Shown piece after piece: positions 1 through 6,840 of a stretch of 64,000 bases of DNA. The translations under genes were made by a program, and so were the position numbers. Positions within the stretch are counted from its first letter, which is position 1. The number at the start of each line of letters is the position of its first letter. Location: contig JACKLQ010000001.1 in NCBI GenBank assembly GCA_024235835.1, positions 62,001 to 126,000 on the forward strand. Reading direction: 5' to 3'. Below the pieces are notes generated by a model. That model was not told the DNA's origin, did no database searches, and worked only from the letters and a program-made list of their open reading frames with translations. This stretch comes from Thiobacillus sp. (GTDB lineage Bacteria; Pseudomonadota; Gammaproteobacteria; Burkholderiales; Thiobacillaceae).

Positions 1-358
1 GGGGCAATTCCACCGCGCCGCTGATGAAGGCCATGCCCAGCAGCAGGGCGGTGCCCGCCAGCAGGGGTGACGCGATGGCGCCGCTCAAGCCTTCGTAAAG
101 GGCCTGGATGCCGCCACCCAGGGTAAAGGCCAGCAGCAGGCCCGCTTCCACGGCCAGGTGCAACAGTCCCAGGCGGGTCTTGGCCAGGGTATAGGCTGCG
201 GCCTTGCGGTGTTCCTCCAGGGGGATGGCTTCAGCGAAGGCGGGCGGCGTGGCATCCCGGTGGGTCCAGACGTGGCGCATCTGGCGCAGCAGCAGCCACA
301 GCTTGAGGCCGAAGGTGAGGATCACGGCGGCCAGGAAAAGGTTGGTAAAGGAAGGCAT
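1..358 (-). CDS. M48 family metallopeptidase, N-terminal part (runs off the left edge)
   Basis: This minus-strand gene starts at 358 and is cut by the window edge, so about 119 residues are visible. The protein opens with a hydrophobic helix followed by RQMRHVWTHRD, PAFAEAIPLEEHRKAA and YTLAKTRLGL. This is the N-terminal membrane segment typical of Ste24/CAAX prenyl protease-like M48 zinc proteases. A second hydrophobic stretch follows. The catalytic HExxH motif lies outside the window, so activity cannot be checked. The gene diverges from orn, a common neighbour in betaproteobacteria. In this family the role is proteolysis at or in the inner membrane; the substrate is unknown. Confidence 0.72.
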   Translation of the reverse strand, partial: MPSFTNLFLAAVILTFGLKLWLLLRQMRHVWTHRDATPPAFAEAIPLEEHRKAAAYTLAKTRLGLLHLAVEAGLLLAFTLGGGIQALYEGLSGAIASPLLAGTALLLGMAFISGAVELP

Positions 359-522
359 GGACGGTTCGACGTGGAATGTTTGATTTTGTGCCCGGCGGCT
401 GGCATTCGCAGAAATGTAAAAAAACCTCCATAAATTAAGGTCTTAGTACGGCCGGACGCGAGGCCTGGACGATTGTGCCACAATGAACCGCCCGCAATTA
501 CAGGTCACAAAGAAGGTTATTT

Positions 523-1071
523 ATGCCCCAAGTGGATACCCACCTGGTCTGGGTGGATATGGAAATGTCCGGCCTGGATCCGGACAACGACAAAGTGCTG
601 GAAATCGCCCTCATCGTCACCGACAAGGACCTAAACCTGGTGGAGGAGGGGCCCGTGCTGGTGGTGCATCAGCCAGACGCCGTGCTGGATGCCATGGACA
701 GTTGGAACAAGGGCACCCACGGCAAGTCTGGCCTCATCGACAAGGTGAAGGCCTCCCCCCTATCCGAAGCAGAGGTGGAACTGCAGGTACTGGCCTTCAT
801 GGAGAAGCACGTGCCCAAGCGCACCTCTCCCATGTGCGGCAATTCCATATGCCAGGACCGCCGCTTTTTGGCGCGCCACATGCCCCAATTGGAGGCGTAT
901 TTCCACTACCGCAACCTGGACGTGTCCACCCTGAAGGAACTGGCGGCCCGCTGGCGCCCCGAGCTGAAGGACGGATTCAAGAAGGCCAACAGCCACACCG
1001 CCCTGGCTGACATACAGGAATCCATAGAGGAACTGAAGTACTACCGGGACCATTTCATGCGCCTGGCCTGA
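523..1071 (+). CDS. orn: oligoribonuclease
   Basis: A 182-residue DEDDh-type 3'-5' exoribonuclease, the usual length for Orn. It degrades 2-5 nt RNA to mononucleotides in the cytoplasm and also finishes pGpG turnover after c-di-GMP hydrolysis. Visible catalytic motifs are VDMEMSGLD (Asp and Glu near the N-terminus), CGNSICQDRRFL (second Asp) and SHTALADI (His and Asp near the C-terminus). The chosen ATG follows an AAGAAGG ribosome site. Upstream is the divergent M48 peptidase gene; downstream is the phosphorylase gene. Assignment is near certain from motif order and length. Confidence 0.97.
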   Translation: MPQVDTHLVWVDMEMSGLDPDNDKVLEIALIVTDKDLNLVEEGPVLVVHQPDAVLDAMDSWNKGTHGKSGLIDKVKASPLSEAEVELQVLAFMEKHVPKRTSPMCGNSICQDRRFLARHMPQLEAYFHYRNLDVSTLKELAARWRPELKDGFKKANSHTALADIQESIEELKYYRDHFMRLA

Positions 1072-1139
1072 TGTTTGCTCGCCGATGTTGGATCAGGTAC
1101 GTACATCGTCTCCGGTAACGCGAAAAGGAAGAAGAACCC

Positions 1140-3692
1140 ATGAAGCCCGGCACGCCCTTCGTCGTTGAAGTCAATCCCCGCATTCCCCGCCGTCTAGCCC
1201 GCCTGTCTGAACTGGCCGAGAACCTCTGGTACGCCTGGGACCGGCCCACCCGCACCCTGTTCGCCCGCCTGCACCCGGGCCTGTGGGACGCGGTGAACCA
1301 TAACCCCAAGGCCTTCCTCAAGCGGGTGGACGAGGAGCGTCTGACCGAGGCGGCGGAAGACCACATCTTCCTGGGCAGCTACAACCGGGTGCTGTCCGCC
1401 TTCGACACCTACATGAGCGAGCCCCTGCGCCGGGACATGCCCATTGACCTGAAACCCGGTGACCTGGTGGCCTATTTCTGCGCCGAGTTCGGCTTCCACG
1501 AGAGCTTCCCGGTCTATTCCGGCGGCCTGGGCATCCTGGCGGGGGACCACTGCAAGGCCGCCTCGGACATGCGCCTGCCCTTCGTGGCCGTGGGCCTGCT
1601 CTACCGCCAGGGCTACTTTTCCCAGCGCATCGACAACGACGGCAACCAGATCGCCACCTACACCGACTCCGAGTTCGGCGACCTGCCCATGCATCCGGCC
1701 CTGCGGGAGGACGGCAGCGAGGTCCACATCCAGATGGAACTGCCGGGCCGCCTGGTGGAGGTGAAGGTTTGGGAGACCCGCATCGGCCACGTGCGCCTGT
1801 GCCTCCTGGACACGGATCTGCCCGGCAACAGCCCGGAGGACCGCTACATCACCCACCAGCTCTACGGCGGCGACAAGCACACCCGCATCCAGCAGGAAAT
1901 GGTGCTGGGTATCGGCGGCATGCGGGCCCTGGAGCAGATGGGCATCAAGCCCACCTGCTACCACATCAACGAGGGCCACGCAGCCTTCCTGGTGCTGGAG
2001 CGGGTGCGTCGCAAGGTGAAGCAGGGCTTGTCCTACCACGGTGCCCTGGAGGCGGTGGCCGCCTCCACGGTGTTCACCACCCACACCCCGGTGCCGGCGG
2101 GCCACGACCACTTCGCCGAGGACATGATCTGGGATTACTTCCATCGCTGCTGCACGGACCTGGGCATCAGCCGGGAGGAATTCATGCACCTGGGGGGCGC
2201 TGGCCAGGGCCAGGACTTCAACATGACCAAGCTGGCCCTGAACGGCTCCCGCCATCACAACGGCGTGTCCCGCATCCACGGTGGCGTGTCCTCCCACATC
2301 CTTTCGGACATGTGGCCCCAGGTATCGCCCCACGAGTCCCCCATGGACTTCATCACCAATGGCGTCCACGTGGCCACCTTCCTGTCCCAGGAATGGCAGG
2401 ACCTGTTCGACGGCAAGCTGGGCTACGAATGGCGCCGTCGCCTCACGGACGTGGACTTCTGGGAACGGGTGGGGAGCATCCCGGATCATCATTTCTGGGC
2501 CGTGCACCAGGCCATCAAGACCCAGATGCTGCATTCCGTGCGCTACCGCGTGACCCGGCAGCACCTGCGCAACCATGGCTCTCCAGCCCACCTGGAGCGC
2601 ATGCTCAAGTACGCCAATCCCCTGGACCCCAACGTGCTCACCATCGGCTTCGCCCGCCGCTTCGCCACCTACAAGCGGGCCACCCTGATGTTCGAGAACA
2701 TGGACTGGTTGCGCCAGATCATCAACGACGCGGACCGGCCCGTGCTGTTCATCTTCGCCGGCAAGGCCCACCCGGCGGACAAGCCGGGCCAGGAACTGAT
2801 ACGCCGTGTGCACGAGATCTCCCGCTGGCCCGAGTTCGAGGGCAAGTTGTTGATGGTGGAGGGCTACGACCTGGGCCTTTCCCGCAGGCTGGTGTCCGGC
2901 TGCGACGTGTGGCTCAACAACCCCATCTATCCCCTGGAGGCTTCCGGCACCTCGGGCATGAAGGCGGGCCTGAACGGGGTCATCAACCTGTCCGTCACCG
3001 ACGGCTGGTGGGACGAGGGCTACGACGGCACCAATGGCTGGGACATCAAGCCCGCTCCCGAGTATTACGACGACGCCCGCCGAAACCGGGAAGACAGTCA
3101 GACTCTTTACGAACTGCTGCAGGACCAGGTCATCCCCATGTACTATCGTCGCAACGAACTGGGCTTTTCCCCCGAGTGGGTTAGGATGGCCAAGCGTTCC
3201 ATCGCCACCCTGTTGCCCCGCTTCAACTCCACCCGCATGGTCATGGAGTACGCCAACAAGTTCTACGGCCCGGCTTCCCGCCAGTGGCGTCGTTATTCCG
3301 AGGGGGAATTCGCTGCCGCCCAGTCCCTGGCGGCGTGGAAGTCCAAGGTGCGTCATGGCTGGGGCGGCGTGTCCGTGCGGCGGGTGGACGACCCCCTGAA
3401 GCAGATGACCTTCGGCGAGGCCATGGAAGTCCAGGTGGCCGTCAACCTCAACGGCCTGGCACCGGAGGACGTGTGCGTGGAACTCCTCATCGGCCGCGCC
3501 TCCCATGCGGGCCAGGACAGTGAACTGGAGGCGATTCCCATGACGTCGGCCGGTTGGGACAAGAAGGAGTGCCTGTTCAAGCTGGAACTCATGCCCGAGC
3601 TGTGCGGCCGCCTAATGTACCGGGTGCGGGTCTATCCCCACCATGAACTGCTGACCCATCCGTTTGAAACGGGTCTGATGGTCTGGCTGTGA
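1140..3692 (+). CDS. glgP: alpha-glucan (glycogen/maltodextrin) phosphorylase
   Basis: An 850-residue GT35 phosphorylase that releases glucose-1-phosphate from alpha-1,4-glucans. The N-terminus (PRRLARLSELAENLWYAWDRPTRTLF) is the DUF3417-type extension of the 'alpha-glucan phosphorylase' subfamily rather than the E. coli GlgP/MalP form. The pyridoxal-phosphate site is EASGTSGMKAGLNG, with Lys608 as the predicted Schiff-base lysine. YSGGLGILAGDH and HINEGHAAF are other family signatures. The ATG follows AAAAGGAAG. No other glycogen genes are nearby, so the physiological substrate (stored glycogen or maltodextrin) cannot be decided from context. Confidence 0.95.
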   Translation: MKPGTPFVVEVNPRIPRRLARLSELAENLWYAWDRPTRTLFARLHPGLWDAVNHNPKAFLKRVDEERLTEAAEDHIFLGSYNRVLSAFDTYMSEPLRRDMPIDLKPGDLVAYFCAEFGFHESFPVYSGGLGILAGDHCKAASDMRLPFVAVGLLYRQGYFSQRIDNDGNQIATYTDSEFGDLPMHPALREDGSEVHIQMELPGRLVEVKVWETRIGHVRLCLLDTDLPGNSPEDRYITHQLYGGDKHTRIQQEMVLGIGGMRALEQMGIKPTCYHINEGHAAFLVLERVRRKVKQGLSYHGALEAVAASTVFTTHTPVPAGHDHFAEDMIWDYFHRCCTDLGISREEFMHLGGAGQGQDFNMTKLALNGSRHHNGVSRIHGGVSSHILSDMWPQVSPHESPMDFITNGVHVATFLSQEWQDLFDGKLGYEWRRRLTDVDFWERVGSIPDHHFWAVHQAIKTQMLHSVRYRVTRQHLRNHGSPAHLERMLKYANPLDPNVLTIGFARRFATYKRATLMFENMDWLRQIINDADRPVLFIFAGKAHPADKPGQELIRRVHEISRWPEFEGKLLMVEGYDLGLSRRLVSGCDVWLNNPIYPLEASGTSGMKAGLNGVINLSVTDGWWDEGYDGTNGWDIKPAPEYYDDARRNREDSQTLYELLQDQVIPMYYRRNELGFSPEWVRMAKRSIATLLPRFNSTRMVMEYANKFYGPASRQWRRYSEGEFAAAQSLAAWKSKVRHGWGGVSVRRVDDPLKQMTFGEAMEVQVAVNLNGLAPEDVCVELLIGRASHAGQDSELEAIPMTSAGWDKKECLFKLELMPELCGRLMYRVRVYPHHELLTHPFETGLMVWL

Positions 3693-3699
3693 TGAAAGC

Positions 3700-3778
3700 A
3701 GTGAAGGGGGAAGGGAGAAGGGTAAAGGGTAGGATGGATGAATACCCTTCCCCCTTCACCCTTCACCCTTTACTCAGG
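3700..3778. repeat. G/A-rich dispersed repeat in inverted pair, upstream of crcB
   Basis: GTGAAGGGGGAAGGG is followed about 45 bases later by its complement CCCTTCCCCCTTCAC, and the CCCTTCACCCTTTAC part is also shared. The two arms could form a long hairpin filling nearly all of the 88-base gap before crcB. Related sequence lies inside the coding regions of lpd (17721-17752), aceE (20062-20096) and the M17 aminopeptidase (23187-23240). No fluoride-riboswitch-like sequence is seen here. Confidence 0.7.
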
Positions 3779-3780
3779 AT

Positions 3781-4158
3781 ATGACTGCTTTTTTCGCCAT
3801 CGGTATCGGCGCCGCCTTTGGCGCCTGGCTGCGCTGGGGCCTGGGCCTGTGGCTCAACCCCCTGTTCTCCACGGTGCCCCTGGGCACCTTGGCCGCCAAC
3901 CTGTCCGGTGGCTACCTCATCGGCGTGGCCGTGGCCTTCTTCGCCCAGCACCCGGGCCTGCCGCCGGAATGGCGCCTCATCGCCATCACCGGCTTCCTGG
4001 GCGGCCTGACCACCTTCTCCACCTTCTCCGCCGAGGTCTTCACCCTCATCAGCCGGGGCCAGATGGGCTGGGCCCTGGGAACCGCCGGCCTGCATCTGTT
4101 GGGCTCCCTGGCCATGACCGGCCTGGGGGTATGGACCTATTCAGTCATACGGGGGTGA
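3781..4158 (+). CDS. crcB: CrcB/Fluc fluoride channel
   Basis: A 125-residue membrane protein with four predicted helices. It carries the Fluc signature GFLGGLTTFSTFSAE around residue 70 and an N-terminal GAxxRW-like element (GAAFGAWLRWGLG). Members work as dimeric fluoride channels that relieve cytoplasmic fluoride toxicity. Length is normal. The stop codon lies two bases before the DUF190 gene, indicating a two-gene operon. No fluoride (crcB-motif) riboswitch was recognised upstream; that gap is filled by a repeat. Confidence 0.95.
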   Translation: MTAFFAIGIGAAFGAWLRWGLGLWLNPLFSTVPLGTLAANLSGGYLIGVAVAFFAQHPGLPPEWRLIAITGFLGGLTTFSTFSAEVFTLISRGQMGWALGTAGLHLLGSLAMTGLGVWTYSVIRG

Positions 4159-4160
4159 TC

Positions 4161-4475
4161 ATGGAAATGCTGTGCGTCCGTTTTTACGTGCAAGAGGGCA
4201 TGCGCCACGAGCATCAGCCCATCGGCGACTGGCTCTTCGCCCAGGCCAAGGCGGTGGGTATTCCCGGTGGCACGGCCTTCCGCGCCGCCGCCGGCTTCGG
4301 CCGCCATGGCCTGCATGAGGACCACTTTTTCGAACTGGCGGGCAAACTGCCGGAGGCGGTGGAGTTCTTCGCCGCGCCCGCGACCACTGACGCCCTGATC
4401 AGCCGGGTGGGGCAGGCGGGCCTGAAGCTGCTGTACATCACGTACCCGGTCCATGCGGGCGTGACCGGGGCATGA
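4161..4475 (+). CDS. DUF190 family protein
   Basis: A 104-residue protein starting two bases after crcB. MEMLCVRFYVQEGMRHEHQPIGDWLFAQAKAVGIPGGTAFRA is typical of DUF190, small PII-like proteins that often accompany crcB. The start was placed at 4161 because an in-frame extension upstream would overlap crcB completely. Function is not established; the genomic pairing suggests a role in fluoride resistance or channel control, which is inference. The C-terminus ends a few bases before a REP-like element. Confidence 0.85.
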   Translation: MEMLCVRFYVQEGMRHEHQPIGDWLFAQAKAVGIPGGTAFRAAAGFGRHGLHEDHFFELAGKLPEAVEFFAAPATTDALISRVGQAGLKLLYITYPVHAGVTGA

Positions 4476-4500
4476 ATTCCCAGCTGCGCCCAATCGCTCG

Positions 4501-4566
4501 TCACCCCGGCGAAGGCCGGGGTCCAGGCCTTTGAACCGTCTGGATTCCGGCGTCCGCCGGAATGAC
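4501..4566. repeat. REP-like inverted-repeat element (CACCCCGGC...GCCGGAATGAC type)
   Basis: Two imperfect palindromes, CCCCGGCGAAGGCCGGGG and TTCCGGCGTCCGCCGGAA, are separated by a variable spacer. The element resembles widespread proteobacterial REP/BIME units and is closely similar to a copy inside the ABC-F gene at 12882-12949. It lies between the DUF190 gene and the TauE-like gene, and the last bases contain the ATG counted as one possible start of the TauE gene. Confidence 0.85.
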
Positions 4567-5374
4567 GGCCCCACATTTCCACCAGCCTATGGGACGGTTC
4601 CCGGTGTATCTTGAGTCCCTGGACCTCGCCGACCAAGCCATCCTGTTCGTCGCTTCCTTCGTCGCCAACTGGTTCTCCGCCCTTTCCGGCGGCGGCGCGG
4701 GGCTGATCCAGTTCCCCATGCTCATTTTCCTGGGCCTGCCCTTCGGCGTGGCCCTGGCCACCCACAAGGTGGCCAGCGTGGCCCTGGGCATCGGCGCCAC
4801 CATGCGGCACCTGAAGGAAAGCCACCTGGAGCTCCGCTTTTCCCTGGTGATACTGGGGGCAGGCCTGCCCGGCGTGGTGCTGGGGGCCTCCACCATCCTG
4901 CAGGTGCCGGAGCGCCCCGCCACCATCGCCCTGGGGCTGCTCACCATGGGCCTGGGCCTCTACTCCGTGTTCAAGCCCAGGCTGGGCATGGAGTTCGAAC
5001 CCCGCAACCGGGAGGGCAGGGGCCTGTGGGTCGGCATGGCCGGCCTGTTCACCGTGGGCTTCCTCAACGGCTCCATCACCTCCGGCACGGGCCTGTTCCT
5101 AACCATCTGGCTCATCCGCCACTTCGGCCTGGACTACAAGCGGGCCGTGGCCTACACCCTGATCCTGTGCGGCTTCTTCTGGAATGGCACCGGCGCCGTG
5201 GTGCTGGGGATCCTGGGCACCGTTGCCTGGGGCTGGATGCCCGCCCTGCTGGCCGGTTCCATCATCGGTGGTTACCTGGGCAGCCACGTGGCCATCACCA
5301 AGGGCAACACCTGGATCAAACGGGCCTTCGAGATCACTACCATCGCCATCGGGTTGAAGCTGCTGATGGTGTAG
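4562..5374 (+). CDS. TauE/SafE family membrane transporter (sulfite/organosulfonate exporter-like)
   Basis: A 270-residue, very hydrophobic protein with about eight predicted membrane segments. It has the TauE/SafE pattern: an N-terminal GGGAGLIQFPMLIFLGLP, then HKVAS near the end of helix 2, and a second half beginning GFLNGSITSGTGLFLTIWLI. Families of this type export anions such as sulfite, sulfoacetate or thiosulfate-derived compounds; the substrate here is unknown. The first ATG (4562) belongs to the REP-like element; a second in-frame ATG at 4589 is an equally plausible start. No sulfur genes adjoin it. Confidence 0.85.
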   Translation: MTAPHFHQPMGRFPVYLESLDLADQAILFVASFVANWFSALSGGGAGLIQFPMLIFLGLPFGVALATHKVASVALGIGATMRHLKESHLELRFSLVILGAGLPGVVLGASTILQVPERPATIALGLLTMGLGLYSVFKPRLGMEFEPRNREGRGLWVGMAGLFTVGFLNGSITSGTGLFLTIWLIRHFGLDYKRAVAYTLILCGFFWNGTGAVVLGILGTVAWGWMPALLAGSIIGGYLGSHVAITKGNTWIKRAFEITTIAIGLKLLMV

Positions 5375-5497
5375 ACGTTTGATAACAGGAAGATCCGGAT
5401 TTCCGGCGAGGCGTCAACACGGCCATTCGTTCGAGGCTTCAAGTCGGGCAGATCTGGTGCACCCAAAGTCTGGTTGTGCGAGCCCAGCCACAGCTTT

Positions 5498-5905
5498 CTA
5501 TGCGCTGTCTCTACCCGCCCGATAGACCGCCAGCAGGGCGGCCCTGAGGTCCGCATCTCCGTCCAGCTCCAGGCTGCCCAGGTGGTTTGCGGCGATGGCC
5601 CGCACAGCTTGCCAGTCCTGCGCCGCCCTTGATGCATGCTCGAAGCGGGTCCAGTCGAAGACCCCGTCCTCGAAGGCCAGCACCGCCAGGCCGGTGGGTT
5701 CCGAGAAGGCGATATCCTCGGATTCCAGCGCCTCGTACAGGTAGGAGTAGGGGTCGACGCCCGCCGCCCTTGCCAACATGCGGTGGAAGTCAGGGGGCTG
5801 CCCCGGCTCTCCCGGGCATTTGTCCAGATCGACATGGGTTTCCAAGGTGAGTGTCTCACCCTTGAAGGAAACCTCCAGGCAGGCGCGGATGGTGTTGGTG
5901 CTCAT
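5498..5905 (-). CDS. conserved hypothetical protein downstream of a toxin-antitoxin pair
   Basis: A 135-residue acidic, soluble protein of no recognised family. An in-frame ATG at 5938 would overlap the toxin gene; the start at 5905 (MSTNTIRACLEVSF) was preferred because it lies just after the toxin stop. It contains a beta-rich N-terminus (ACLEVSFKGETLTLETHVDL) and an aromatic/acidic C-terminal half (FEDGVFDWTRFEHAS). It sits 17 bases behind the RelE/ParE-like toxin in the same direction, so it is probably co-transcribed. Whether it belongs functionally to the toxin-antitoxin module is unknown. Confidence 0.7.
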   Translation of the reverse strand: MSTNTIRACLEVSFKGETLTLETHVDLDKCPGEPGQPPDFHRMLARAAGVDPYSYLYEALESEDIAFSEPTGLAVLAFEDGVFDWTRFEHASRAAQDWQAVRAIAANHLGSLELDGDADLRAALLAVYRAGRDSA

Positions 5906-5922
5906 GTGATCCGGTGCTCTTG

Positions 5923-6315
5923 TTAAGTTGAGCCCCAATGGGACTCGAAGTCGAAAGACAATTGGCGATGATGCTTGATGGCCAGGAGATACACGGTGTC
6001 CTCAAGTCTGGCGTGGAGGATCAGGTAGCTGGCGAGGAGGTATTCGCGCAGAGTGACTGGTTGCGTGAATTGCCCGGCCAGCTGTGCTTGCAGCCGTTCG
6101 AGGGCGTTGCCGGCTTCCACGGAGCGGGGCTTTCGCGCCAGGAATGGACGGCTCATGTCCGGGAAGCGTTCCAGATTAGGGATCACGCTTTCCCCGAGTT
6201 CGTCGAGCAGTAGGTCAATAGCCTGGGGAGCCTCCACCTCCAGCAGGAAGTGTTCGAACTCTTCGAGGGTCCGCTCGAAGTTCCTGGTGAACTTGACTGA
6301 CGTATTACTGGGCAC
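5923..6315 (-). CDS. RelE/ParE-superfamily toxin
   Basis: A 130-residue protein starting MPSNTSVKFTRNFERTLEEFEHFL, followed by a helical hairpin and a beta-sheet region ending LREYLLASYLILHARLEDTVYLLAIKHHRQLSFDF. This layout (N-terminal strand, two helices, three-stranded sheet with a basic C-terminal strand) matches RelE/ParE toxins. It lies 18 bases downstream of a Phd/YefM-like antitoxin, the usual order. Family members either cleave ribosome-bound mRNA or inhibit gyrase; which applies here cannot be told. It is slightly longer than most RelE proteins. Confidence 0.75.
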   Translation of the reverse strand: MPSNTSVKFTRNFERTLEEFEHFLLEVEAPQAIDLLLDELGESVIPNLERFPDMSRPFLARKPRSVEAGNALERLQAQLAGQFTQPVTLREYLLASYLILHARLEDTVYLLAIKHHRQLSFDFESHWGST

Positions 6316-6333
6316 TGTGTCCGCCCGGGCGTG

Positions 6334-6624
6334 TCAGGCGGCGCGGTGGCGCTTGATCTTCGAGAGCGCCCCACGGGCATCCTGGACTTGGCCCGCAGCC
6401 ACGTCCGCCAGGCCCTTGCCGGCTTCATCGATCAGGATCAGGTGGATGCGCTCCCGTTCCAGTCGGTGGTAGTAGTCCAGCCGTTCCGCGTCGATCATGG
6501 CGACGTAGCTTTCGCCGTTCTTGGTGATGATTTTCTCGGCCCCCGCCCTGACCTCCTCGGCCAGCTCCGAGAAGTTGGAGCGGGCCTGGGAGAGGGGGAT
6601 CACGTCCCTTGTCGCAAAACCCAT
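6334..6624 (-). CDS. Phd/YefM-family antitoxin
   Basis: A 96-residue protein, MGFATRDVIPLSQARSNFSELAEEVRAGAEKIITKNGESYVAMIDAERLDYY in outline: the classic Phd/YefM N-terminal DNA-binding fold (IPLSQARSNFSEL, then a beta hairpin with TKNGESYVAMI). The C-terminal basic tail would wrap the toxin. The start at 6624 is supported by GGAGAT six bases upstream; a longer in-frame ATG at 6678 has no ribosome site. It is first in a minus-strand operon and probably autoregulates the promoter in the 6625-6720 region, as such antitoxins do. Confidence 0.85.
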   Translation of the reverse strand: MGFATRDVIPLSQARSNFSELAEEVRAGAEKIITKNGESYVAMIDAERLDYYHRLERERIHLILIDEAGKGLADVAAGQVQDARGALSKIKRHRAA

Positions 6625-6723
6625 GATGATCTCCGTGGAATATGTGCTGATCAAAACAGTGTACGTCATTCTGCACAAATGAGCGGCTGATACGCGGACC
6701 CACTACCTACTAAGGGGTACCCA

Positions 6724-6737
6724 TTGATATCTGTCAA
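6724..6737. promoter_or_regulatory. FNR/DNR-type box upstream of nrdD
   Basis: TTGATATCTGTCAA matches the FNR/ANR/DNR palindrome TTGAT-N4-ATCAA at nine of ten fixed positions. The nrdD start is 104 bases downstream of the box. The same half-site pattern (TTGAT-N4-GTCAA) precedes napD at 50048. It fits oxygen- or nitric-oxide-dependent activation of the anaerobic reductase. Confidence 0.75.
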
Positions 6738-6769
6738 GTGGGTCGAATTTCTCCTGGCATGTTGCGCAT

Positions 6770-6816
6770 ACACTATCTATGCTGTTTTTTAGCCTCTGCA
6801 TCACTATATGTAGCGC
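6770..6816. promoter_or_regulatory. pair of NrdR boxes upstream of nrdD
   Basis: ACACTATCTATGCTGT (6770-6785) and TCACTATATGTAGCGC (6801-6816) match the NrdR consensus ACACWATATATWGTGT at about 13 and 12 of 16 positions. Their starts are 31 bases apart, about three DNA turns, the spacing required for the ATP-cone repressor NrdR. They lie between the FNR/DNR box and the nrdD start, where a bound repressor would block transcription. Confidence 0.7.
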
Positions 6817-6840
6817 GCAACCAGAAGACCAACAGGAGAC

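Noticed and set aside
1194..3506. 770-codon open frame antisense to the phosphorylase gene
   Set aside because: It mirrors a high-GC gene; its protein is low-complexity Gly/Val/His-rich with no domain, while the sense strand encodes a complete known enzyme.
3693..3780. Fluoride riboswitch upstream of crcB
   Set aside because: The gap is filled by a G/A-rich inverted repeat, and no crcB-motif consensus was recognised.
5272..5859. 195-codon minus-strand frame across the TauE end and hypothetical gene
   Set aside because: It overlaps the TauE 3' end and the better-supported frame at 5498-5905, and its sequence is Arg/Trp/Ser-rich, as expected of a shadow frame.
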